A stretch of 64,000 nt of DNA from Candidatus Bathyarchaeia archaeon (lineage in GTDB: Archaea; Thermoproteota; Bathyarchaeia; Bathyarchaeales; Bathyarchaeaceae). The stretch covers positions 1-64,000 of the forward strand of contig DATETJ010000008.1 in assembly GCA_035283685.1 (NCBI GenBank). The letters run 5' to 3'. Below are positions 1 to 7,700 of this stretch, piece by piece (the stretch's first letter is position 1; the number at the start of each line of letters is the position of its first letter). The position numbers and the translations under genes were made by a program. The notes under the pieces are model-generated. The model was not told the origin of the DNA. It worked only from the letters and a program-made list of their open reading frames with translations, and did not search any database.

Positions 1-138
1 GGTTATCCATTTGCTGTTGGAGAGCACGTATTCCCAGTGAGCGCAAAGACAGGAGAAGGACTGGGCGCTTTGAAGAACTCCATCCACAAAAGGTTGGTGG
101 CGAAAGGATATAGAACGCCACTTAAAGTAGGCTTATAG
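1..138 (+). CDS. C-terminal end of a GTPase-like protein (partial)
   Basis: The first 45 codons form an open frame that runs in from the window edge and stops at TAG. The peptide contains VSAKTGEGL, which fits the G5 (SAK) loop of small P-loop GTPases, followed by a basic helix (LKNSIHKRL) and a short tail. Only the last part is visible, so the subfamily (Era-, Obg- or HflX-like) cannot be chosen. The call rests on one motif and its position near the C-terminus. Confidence 0.5.
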   Translation, partial: GYPFAVGEHVFPVSAKTGEGLGALKNSIHKRLVAKGYRTPLKVGL

Positions 139-158
139 TTCGTCCAGAGGTGTTTAAG

Positions 159-246
159 CCAAACCGCGCGCGAGAGGGATTCGAACTTTCGCCGTGCATA
201 GTACAACATGCTTTTACCGGTAAAGTTGGGTGGGGGTCCCACCCCC
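159..246. other. run of short hairpins downstream of the GTPase-like gene
   Basis: This non-coding stretch holds four successive inverted repeats: GCGAGAG/CTTTCGC around a 9-base loop, GCAT/ATGC, the palindrome CTTTACCGGTAAAG (one extra T on the left side), and GGGTGGG/CCCACCC around GGT. The last is the strongest and could end transcription of the preceding gene. The first includes GGATTCGAAC, the complement of a tRNA B box, but no full tRNA folds around it. From 247 to 597 I see only a G/T-rich stretch and one dispersed hairpin repeat. Confidence 0.35.
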
Positions 247-461
247 CGCACTCTTGTCAGGTAGAGTGTATTAGTGTGTGGAAAAATTTTCAAGAGGCTG
301 AGCTGAGCTTGTTCTGTTTGTGTTTTGTGGTTTGTTTTTGTTTGTGGTTGTGTTTTGGGTTTGTTTGGCGTGGGTTTAGCGCACGTTCTATGTTGTCAAG
401 AGTGACGCTCAATGTTGCTAAAAGTGGCGTTTACCATAAATGCTGTTGCTTTTGGGGCTGC

Positions 462-517
462 GGGAAGAGAAATTTCAAAAGAAGAAGGTGGCTTTTCCCT
501 TTAGCCTTCTTCTACCA
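462..517 (+). repeat. dispersed hairpin repeat, copy 1
   Basis: The core is AGAAGAAGG (480-488), a 16-base loop, then CCTTCTTCT (505-513), a perfect 9-bp stem. The flank GGGAA..AAATTTCAAA before the stem and ACCA after it recur in copy 2 at 3886-3941; the 5' flank recurs in copy 3 (minus strand, 37748-37802). About 180 bases upstream are strongly G/T-rich. The role is unknown; terminator, small RNA or a miniature repeat are all possible. Confidence 0.7.
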
Positions 518-597
518 GAATGTTCCGTCAAGACAAAGGGTTGCGTTTGTTCTATTTGCATTTTGACCGTGTGTCTTTGGTTTGGTTGGATGTTTCT

Positions 598-771
598 TCA
601 GTAGTAGATTTCTTTGTGGCATTCCTCACAGTAATATTGCCTTTTTGTGTGATAAGCTGTTTGCTTGTAGAGAGGTGCGTCGCATTTGTGGCATGCGACA
701 TATTTGAATCTGTTGTCTCTGCACTTAATTTTCCTCACAGAAACTTGCCCTATGACCCTTTTTGGTCCCAT
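598..771 (-). CDS. small zinc-ribbon protein (57 aa)
   Basis: This 57-residue frame starts at ATG 771 and stops at TGA. It has a basic N-terminal segment (MGPKRVIGQVSVRKIKC) and two CxxC knuckles, CHKC and CEEC, separated by about 20 residues, typical of a zinc ribbon; an extra Cys lies 12 residues before the first. The ending CHKEIYY resembles short archaeal zinc-ribbon proteins of unknown function. It is too short for many gene callers, and no operon partner is evident. The cysteine pattern makes a real gene likely; any nucleic-acid-binding role is inference. Confidence 0.6.
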   Translation of the reverse strand: MGPKRVIGQVSVRKIKCRDNRFKYVACHKCDAPLYKQTAYHTKRQYYCEECHKEIYY

Positions 772-1006
772 TTCTTGGGTATGGTTATGATGAATTTTGT
801 TCTTTTGCTAAGGGTTTCTTCACCATGCGTCTGAGTCCTTGTACTGCAATCCTCAGAACAGTGAACACGTGAGACCATTTCAAGCGCCTGCTCCGCCAGA
901 TACTTGTGCTCTTGTCCGATGATTTAACGTGTATGAAAATGGAGTCTGAATATAAGTAGTCATACATATTCAGAGTCCGACTCAAACACTGCGTATCCTT
1001 CAAGTA

Positions 1007-1363
1007 TCAATTGCACACAGATTTCTTCTCACTATCAGCCGCGACTAGAAGCTTGAATTTAGCCTCATACAGCTGGTCTAGCAACGAAAGGTGCTTCTTT
1101 ATCTCCTCATACTCCTGTTTCAGGTTGATGACCAAGCACTTAAGGCTAGCGGCCCACACAACCTGCGTTCGCTCGGAACCGAGCAATTTCTCTAGATAAT
1201 CATGGAAAACCTCAATTTTAACTCCATTCTCCTCGCGCTTCAGAGAAGCCTGTCTTTCCGCAAGTCCACACATCAACTCAGAGGGAGCTTCCCCAAAGAT
1301 CCATGCGATTGTCGAATGCACTGACTCCCAAAATAACTCGTCAAAATCCTTCAACCTAAGCAT
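1007..1363 (-). CDS. conserved hypothetical protein, NitrOD5-like
   Basis: This is a 118-residue, mostly helical, soluble protein with no signal peptide. The pattern of an N-terminal helix pair (ESVHSTIAWIFGE), a charged middle (VKIEVFHDYLEKLLG) and a following hydrophobic helix resembles the small NitrOD5 output domain found in Nitrososphaeria and Bathyarchaeia. The C-terminal half (about residues 75-110) is predicted coiled-coil (LKQEYEEIKKHLSLLDQ). The function is unknown. A single ATG start is available, and no neighbour in the same direction is close enough to suggest an operon. Confidence 0.55.
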   Translation of the reverse strand: MLRLKDFDELFWESVHSTIAWIFGEAPSELMCGLAERQASLKREENGVKIEVFHDYLEKLLGSERTQVVWAASLKCLVINLKQEYEEIKKHLSLLDQLYEAKFKLLVAADSEKKSVCN

Positions 1364-1682
1364 GGCTCCTTCAGCATATGTTGTAGCTCTTTGTTTGACT
1401 TGACTCGGAAGTTGAAAAGCCTTACGCCGCGGTCGGATTCTGACGCAGAACAGTAGCGAAAAATCTTATAAAAGAATGTATCAGACAAGTGGAGTATGAC
1501 TCGGAGACTGATTCAATGACAGCTTCTACGTTCGTAGATGAAATGCGGAAGCGGGTTATACAAAACTTCATGGACAAATGCCTAGCTTTTCGTAGAAACC
1601 CCCGCTTCAAATAGATGCCAACAAGATTCGAAAAATGATAATCTGACTGCGTGTTTTAGTTACAGGAAGATTCTCTTTTGCT

Positions 1683-3281
1683 CTACATTGCTTGGTTTAT
1701 TGCGTCAAGAGTTCTTCGGGCTATTGTCTTTCTCCCTGTGTCGCCTCGGCGATATTTCAAGTTGTATAGAAGATCGCAGAGAAATTTGAAACCTAGTTTA
1801 GCCCATTTTGATGTGTATGGCGGATGGTTGAAAAAGCTGGGTCCCCAGAGTCTAATGTTGTGTTCCCAAGCTGAGGCAAAGACTTCGACTTGCGTTTCCG
1901 AAAGGTCGTTGAAGAACTTCAGCGCTGAGTCTCTGAGACTGCACGTTCCCAGAGGGACGAATATTAATGGAACGAGAAATGTGTTCAAGCCCAAGTTGTC
2001 AATGTTCTGAATGAGCTTAATCGTGTGCTGTGTATCCTCAGGGGTTTCCCCTGGTAAGCCCATCAGGATTGTGGCAAGCGCTACCCAGCCATGGTCCTCC
2101 ATGAAAGAAAGCGAAGACAGAACAGTCTCGGGCCATTCATCAGGTTTGAAGGGTCTACATTTTCCAGCCATATATTTCTCAATCAGCCTGGGGCTGCCGC
2201 TTTCAATGCCTACTTCAACAGCTGCGACCTGTTTGTTCCTGAATGCCCATTTCGACTTCTCCCTTAGAGTTTCAGCTACTTGTCCAGCTAATGCCTTGTC
2301 AGCGTGAACGGTGGCTAGGTTTGCATGCGTCACTTGAATTGATTCAACTTCATTGATGTTGCTGACAGCGTTTAGGAGACCGTTGACAGCCTCTCTGTTG
2401 GGAACGAAGTTTGCCCCCTTCGCCCCATACATGAAAATATCCTCAGTCACCAGGAGAACATCGCGCACGCCACAGCTGACGTTCAACTTGACTTCATGAA
2501 CGACTCTTTCTACAGGGATGACCTTCCTGCGTACCATGGTTGGTGAGCAGAAGCCGCAGCCTCTTCCGCATCCTCTTGATATTTCAACTGCGCCGTAGAT
2601 GGTAGGTTTGATTATTGGGGAAATATCGTCGATGTCAACTTGCTTTCCTTCGATCACTTTGGGCAAATTTCGACCTTTGACGAGTTTCCAGAAGACTTCG
2701 GGCGCCGTTACGTCTCCTTCGCCCGTGAACACAACGTCCACTTGGAACGTGTTGTTGACTTCGGGGCGCAGAAACTGCCATGACCCAGGGCCTCCAACGA
2801 TTATTTTTGCTCCGCTTTTCTGTTGAGCCCTTTTGACGTTTTTGATGAGTCGCTTGTATTCGGTTTTGTTTATGGGTTCGCCTAGGTCGAAGACTGAGGA
2901 GTATGTTAATGATACGTATGCGAAGCCAAATGGGTCTTTTGCTGAGATTCCTATGACTTTTGTATCAGGTCCCACAGTTTTTTCTAGATCATCAGGGTGC
3001 ACCACAGCTATGTCTTGAGGTTTGAATCCCGACTTAACTAGGCTGGCTTCGAGTCTTCGTAGGCTGAGGGGGGCTTTTGTTACCTCTAGGCTGTTTGACG
3101 GTACGGGTTTGAAGAACGTTTTTTTCAGAAAGAATCTGGGTATGAACCATGGTTTGGAAAAGCCGGCTGCGAAGGGTATGATTAAGTTGCCTTCGTAGTC
3201 GCTCATCTCTGTAGATGGGCCTGTTAGTACTATGAGCGGTGAGGATTTCTGCATTTTGTGGTTCTCTGAAAGTGAAATCAC
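1683..3281 (-). CDS. B12-binding-type radical SAM protein
   Basis: This 532-residue protein has an N-terminal region like the cobalamin-binding half of B12 radical SAM enzymes (about residues 15-200, with IIVGGPGSW and VVFTGEGD) followed by a radical SAM barrel. The [4Fe-4S] cysteines are C238, C242 and C245 in SRGCGRGCGFC, and the Gly-rich stretch VEVGIESGSP lies later. The canonical DxHxxG B12 motif is not seen, so cobalamin binding is uncertain. The substrate is unknown. It probably starts at GTG 3281, about 25 bases after a TTTAAGTA box; an ATG nine codons inside is the alternative. It ends in TAG. Confidence 0.8.
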   Translation of the reverse strand: MISLSENHKMQKSSPLIVLTGPSTEMSDYEGNLIIPFAAGFSKPWFIPRFFLKKTFFKPVPSNSLEVTKAPLSLRRLEASLVKSGFKPQDIAVVHPDDLEKTVGPDTKVIGISAKDPFGFAYVSLTYSSVFDLGEPINKTEYKRLIKNVKRAQQKSGAKIIVGGPGSWQFLRPEVNNTFQVDVVFTGEGDVTAPEVFWKLVKGRNLPKVIEGKQVDIDDISPIIKPTIYGAVEISRGCGRGCGFCSPTMVRRKVIPVERVVHEVKLNVSCGVRDVLLVTEDIFMYGAKGANFVPNREAVNGLLNAVSNINEVESIQVTHANLATVHADKALAGQVAETLREKSKWAFRNKQVAAVEVGIESGSPRLIEKYMAGKCRPFKPDEWPETVLSSLSFMEDHGWVALATILMGLPGETPEDTQHTIKLIQNIDNLGLNTFLVPLIFVPLGTCSLRDSALKFFNDLSETQVEVFASAWEHNIRLWGPSFFNHPPYTSKWAKLGFKFLCDLLYNLKYRRGDTGRKTIARRTLDAINQAM

Positions 3282-3426
3282 ATCATATTAGGATGGAAAT
3301 ACTTAAAGTTTAAGAACCAAGCTAAGTTAGCTCGGCGGAAGACCTTGTGGGAGTTTCCGCGTGCTTTTTACGCAAAACTGCAGATACCATGCTGCTTGAG
3401 GCAAGATTGCGGGGGAACGCCGAGCT

Positions 3427-3591
3427 GTGAGTAGACCCAGAGTAGTTGTTTACGGGTGCGTTTCTGTTGATGGCAGACTCACTATTGCTCCTGGCGTGCT
3501 TCTCATGTTTGGGGGCAAGCGATGGGAGGCGATACGTCATTTTCATTCGGCATGGAAAAGGTTATTTGCATGTGTGGCATGTGGAACCTAG
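3427..3591 (+). pseudogene. truncated RibD C-terminal-domain (reductase) remnant
   Basis: From GTG 3427 a 54-residue frame reads like the N-terminus of a RibD-C/dihydrofolate-reductase-fold enzyme: RPRVVVYGCVSVDGRLTIAP, then FGGKRWEAI and a helix, and stops at TAG. Family members run to about 220 residues, and L40e begins 24 bases later, so most of the fold is missing. The GTG overlaps the TGA of an upstream short frame (GCCGAGCTGTGA), the kind of overlap seen in operons, suggesting a decayed two-gene unit. I could not identify the upstream frame. Confidence 0.5.
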
Positions 3592-3614
3592 CCAGCTTAT
3601 GAGTTGACGACCCA

Positions 3615-3776
3615 ATGCCGATTACTGATCCTTTTAAGAAAGCTATTGCGCAGCAGCATAGGTTGTACATGAAAATTTGTCGTGACTGTGGCGTTCGAAA
3701 TGCTGGATCAGCCGTGAAATGTCGCAAGTGCCATGGTAAGAACCTGCGCTGGAAGAAACGCGAAATAGTCAAGTAA
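3615..3776 (+). CDS. rpl40e: large ribosomal subunit protein eL40
   Basis: This 53-residue protein begins MPITDPFKKAIAQQH and contains two zinc knuckles, CRDC and CRKC, then a basic tail (KNLRWKKREIVK), the hallmark of archaeal and eukaryotic L40e. It binds the large ribosomal subunit. Length and cysteine spacing match the archaeal family, which lacks the eukaryotic ubiquitin fusion. It starts at ATG 3615 and stops at TAA. It stands apart from other ribosomal genes here. The gene is below the size cut-off of many gene callers. Confidence 0.93.
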   Translation: MPITDPFKKAIAQQHRLYMKICRDCGVRNAGSAVKCRKCHGKNLRWKKREIVK

Positions 3777-3885
3777 CATACTTCACATTGTGCGATCTAT
3801 TGCCTCTTTCGTCAGTTTCTCTGTGTGGGTGTCGTCGTCAGTCTGTTCCTAGTGACATCATCACCCAGCATGTTGAATGCGCTGG

Positions 3886-3941
3886 GGGAAAACAAATTTC
3901 AAAAGAAGAAGGCGCCCTTTCCCTTTAGCCTTCTTCTACCA
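3886..3941 (+). repeat. dispersed hairpin repeat, copy 2
   Basis: AGAAGAAGG (3904-3912) pairs with CCTTCTTCT (3929-3937). The 5' flank GGGAAAACAAATTTCAAA is shared with copy 3, and the loop segment TTCCCTTTAG and the ACCA 3' flank with copy 1. It lies between L40e and tRNA-Val in otherwise featureless DNA. Confidence 0.75.
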
Positions 3942-4005
3942 TGGCTGAGGCATGATAACCTTTATTTTGTGACTTTGGATATGGAGTGTTTGACTCTTCG
4001 TTTCA

Positions 4006-4080
4006 GGGCCGGTAGTCTAGTCTGGTTAGGACGTCGCCCTCACACGGCGGAGGTCGCAGGTCCGAATCCTGCCCGGCCCA
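4006..4080 (+). tRNA. tRNA-Val (CAC)
   Basis: A complete cloverleaf without intron: acceptor GGGCCGG pairs with CCGGCCC (4073-4079) and A4080 is the discriminator. The anticodon loop CTCACAC gives CAC for GUG, and the T arm is GCAGG/CCTGC around TCCGAAT. CCA is not encoded. Confidence 0.93.
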
Positions 4081-4188
4081 CTTGAAAGATTGCGCTTTGT
4101 CTTCTAGAAGTATCTTCCACAAAGGAGATAAGGAGTCATGCGATTATGATTGGATGTTAGAGAGAGGAAGGAGTAAAATCACACAAAG

Positions 4189-4327
4189 ACCCTTTTAAAA
4201 GAAAAAGGGTTCGTTTGCCTTGTGACTGTTTCCGCAAGGCCGCGTCGAAGGCGGAGATGAACCTCCGAGCAAGAGGCCCCTCGGGCTCGTAGGGGGAGAT
4301 GAGGGCGAGTGGCCCGCTCTACGGAAG
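4189..4327 (+). ncRNA. GC-rich structured intergenic element, candidate non-coding RNA
   Basis: Between the two tRNAs an ACCCTTTT/AAAAGGGT inverted repeat (4189-4210) precedes a GC-rich block closed by TTCCG (4230-4234) and CGGAA (4322-4326). Inside is a hairpin CGAGC-aa-GAGG-cc-CCTC-gg-GCTCG (4266-4289), a second stem GAGTG/CGCTC, and two copies of GGAGATGA. There is no long open frame. I do not recognise SRP, RNase P, tRNA or a known riboswitch. The block is much more GC-rich than the DNA around it, as archaeal structured RNAs often are. Confidence 0.45.
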
Positions 4328-4531
4328 ATTTTACCTATTGCTGAGCCCTACATCCAGTTGACGCTCTTAAGCCTCTTACGGCAGCACTAAAGGCTGGTGT
4401 ATCACCCTTTTCTCACTTATTTGCAGTTGACATAGGTAGAAAAACTTATCGACACACGTACACAAACTGCAAGTGCAATTAAGAAAACTTAAAAACAGCC
4501 ATGCATTGAAGTTGATAGCACGTTGCGCTGG

Positions 4532-4605
4532 GCCGAGGTAGCTCAGCTTGGGAGAGCACCCGGCTGAAGACCGGGTTGTCGCCGGTTCAAATCTGGCCCT
4601 CGGCA
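4532..4605 (+). tRNA. tRNA-Phe (GAA)
   Basis: Acceptor GCCGAGG pairs with CCTCGGC (4598-4604). The anticodon loop CTGAAGA gives GAA, and the T arm GCCGG/CTGGC surrounds TTCAAAT, with the last 5' base pair being G-C. CCA is encoded at 4606-4608. No intron is present. Confidence 0.95.
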
Positions 4606-4717
4606 CCACTAATGAATTGTCATCAACCGACTAAATGAAGCCTAGCTTGTGCTTGTTCTTCTTTCCTGAAACCTCAACAAAAAAAAAGGGAAGATGGGAT
4701 TCTGTTAGTTTTGTTGT

Positions 4718-7700
4718 CTAGTGGTTTGCTTCTGCGTTGTCGTAGAGGAAGCGTCCGAAGATCCATGCGTAGACTCCGCCGTCTCTGAAGAATTTCTCTA
4801 CCCAGTAGTGTTTCGCCACGAAGATGTAGTTTCCTGGAACATGAGCTGTGTAGTAGATTTCCACTGTTGCGCCTGCGGGAAGCCATGGGTTCTGGTTAGC
4901 GAATTCAACAGCTGCCGGAATGATTGCAGAGACTGTTATCCTGAACGTTGTCAAGTCGTCTGGACTAATAGTGACGTAGTTGACGCCATCACCGTCGCTG
5001 ACTCCTGCAACTTCCGCATCAGTGAGCCAATCAGCGTAGGACAGAACTACAGCGCCGTCGGAGTGTAGCTTGGCTTGCACCAAGGGGCGTACGTTCGACG
5101 TGGGTTCGCCGAATGCTCTGCCAATCCATAGGAAGGTAACGTAGGTTCCGTGGTTGATAGCGTAGACCGATGTCACCAAGTCTCTAGCCATAGCGGAGAC
5201 CATTGGTGTGCTCATGAACAGACCTAGAAGCCCAGAGTAGCTGGTGTAGCCTTGGAGGAACGTGATGTAACCGTTGGTGCCCACATAGACGGTGGAATAG
5301 CTGCTTCCACAGAACGGGAAGCTGAACGGCACAACATATGTTGCGTATGCGTCGTCGCCTGAAACCAAAGGCATGACAATGTCTTCCCAGAAGAATTGTT
5401 CGCTTGTGACAGTGTAACTGACCAGTCGGTATTCCATGGTGGTGTGCTCGTAAGTGTACTGATATGCCGTGCTGTCTGCTGGTGAAATCGTGATGTATGT
5501 GGCGCCGTCGCCTTTGCTCACTCCGGCTCGTCCGCTTATCCAGTCAGTGTAGGACACTAGTATGTTGCCGTTATCGTAGAGTTGAACGAGCATGAGTTCA
5601 TGGTCTGGCGGGACTCCGTAAGCGCGTCCGTACCAGCGTATTGTAACGTAGTTGCCATGATCTGTCACGTAGCCAGTTGTGACCAAGTCGCTTCCCATAA
5701 CCGCTATGGTTCGTGTGGTCAAGAACATGTTCCAAATGCTGCTGTCAGTGTAATACGTGTAACCTTGGTTGAAGGTGATGTAGCCGTTTGAGCCAACGTA
5801 TATGGTGTTGTAGTTTGTGCCATAGAATGGGAAGCTAAAGGGCAACGCGTACGTGCCATAGGTGTCGTCGCCGCTGAATATTGGTGTGCCGCCTGTTTCC
5901 CAGAAGTAAGATATGCTGCTGACGGAGTAGGTGTAGGCATCGATTATAATTGGCGTGTACGAATACGCGAACTTGAACGCAGTCAAATCCGCTGGCGATA
6001 TCGTCATGTACGCTGCGCCGTCGCCCTTGCTCAATCCACCATATCCGCTTATCCAGTCGCTGTAGGACATCACTATGTCGCCGTTGTCATACAGTTGTAC
6101 AAGCATCAGGTTGCGGTCTGGCGGCACTCCGAAAGCGCGTCCGTGCCATAATATCGTGACGTAGTTGCCATGGGGTATTGCGTAGGCTGATGTTACCAAG
6201 TCCATGGACATCGCTGCAATCATAGGATGCTGTAAGAACAAATTCCAAAGGTCATAGTACTGTGAGAAGCCCGCGTCGAAAGTTATGTAACCGTTTGAGC
6301 CAACGTAGATTGTGGTGTAGTCTCTGCCGTCGTAGAATGGGAAGCTGAATGGCAACGTGTAAGCCGCATATGTGTCGTCGCCTGAAAACAGTTGATTCGC
6401 CACACCTGGCATTTCAAAGTCATAGTCAAGACTCTCGACGCTGTAAACCTTTGTAGGTCTTGTAGCATCTCTAATCCTGCCCTCAATCGAGATTAGGAAG
6501 TTCTCTTGGGCTGTAACTGGCGTGATCTTGTAGCCAGCGACAAGAATCGTCCATGTTCCTGCTCTGATGTTGGCGGCGGTGTAATCTCCGAAGTAATCTG
6601 TTTCTGGAATGTTCACCGTGGCGCCGAATATGCCCATCGGGCTGTTCGGTGGATCGTAAGCAACCCACATAGTTCCAAACGGGTCGATCAGGTAGAGGTC
6701 TAGGTCAGCTGGATATTTGTCTGTGTAATCGTCGTCCCAGTCTAGAGTCACAAGCAGTTCCTTAGTGTCCGGAAGGACGTTGAAAGCTGTGCCATAGACT
6801 TGACCTTGCTTAACCGAGCCAGAGAATGAGGCTGTGTTGCCTTCGTAGGCTTTCAGACCTCCTGGCGCGCTCAAACCCAAGTCTACTCCGTCGTTTCTAA
6901 GTGTGACTTTGGAAGCCGAAGCGCTCATTGATACTTCGCTTTTCTCCACTCGAATGGTATAGCCCACTGGTTCCCAGCTGTAGTAGTCGTTTTCAACGAC
7001 TACTTCCCATATGCCCGGATCCATCGGTGTCCAGTGCTGGTTCCACTTGTAAACGCCGCTGTACTGTGTTTCGCCGACAAGGTAGTAGTAGTATCCTGTC
7101 TGCCCGTAATTCAGGACAGTGCCGCCGCTTGTCCACGCCATGCCTATGTTGGCCAAGTCGCCCTTCGGGTCAAACACCCACATGTAGAGAGTGTTGCCGC
7201 CCGGGAGGGTTTCAGCAATGTTGGTTATCGAAATCCTGTACATGTCTGGGTCGGACAAGCTGAAGTAGAACCGGGAATAGTGTTCGATGCCTAATGATTG
7301 AATTGTCTGTTCGGCTACGCCGTTTGTGAAGGACAGTGCGCCGGTGACACGCAAGTCGTGGAAGTTGTTGACGTCCAGAATGTTGTTTGCTTGCCCAACG
7401 ACGTTTTTCTTTAGGATTTCACCTGCTGCTTTGTAGGGGTTCCATCGTCCGCCACCTTCTTCGATTTTGTGGTAGCCTGGAATGTAGTCCGCGCCCACCA
7501 CGATGGCGGCTCTAACGGTCTCTGGAGTTGGATACATGCCCTTGTACGCTTTGTAATACTGAATCAAGAGCAAGGCTTCGCCTGCAACTCTTGGTGCGGA
7601 GAAGCTGGTTCCAGCGCCCCAGTACATGCTACTTGTATCGCCAGCGCCTATTGTGAAAGCGCATGGAGCCACAACTGCAACTCCTGTTCGGTAGTCGCGG

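Noticed and set aside
165-246. Possible minus-strand tRNA with the B-box GTTCGAATCC
   Set aside because: The T stem has two mismatches, the acceptor 3' strand has no partner upstream and the anticodon stem has only four pairs with an 8-base loop, so no cloverleaf can be built.
785-1003. 72-codon minus-strand frame upstream of the zinc-ribbon gene
   Set aside because: No domain, no conserved motif and poor composition; likely chance.
1489-1614. Plus-strand frame (41 codons from GTG) with protein-like composition
   Set aside because: The open frame is short, has no clear start or family and is not supported by neighbours. It could be a remnant but is not called.
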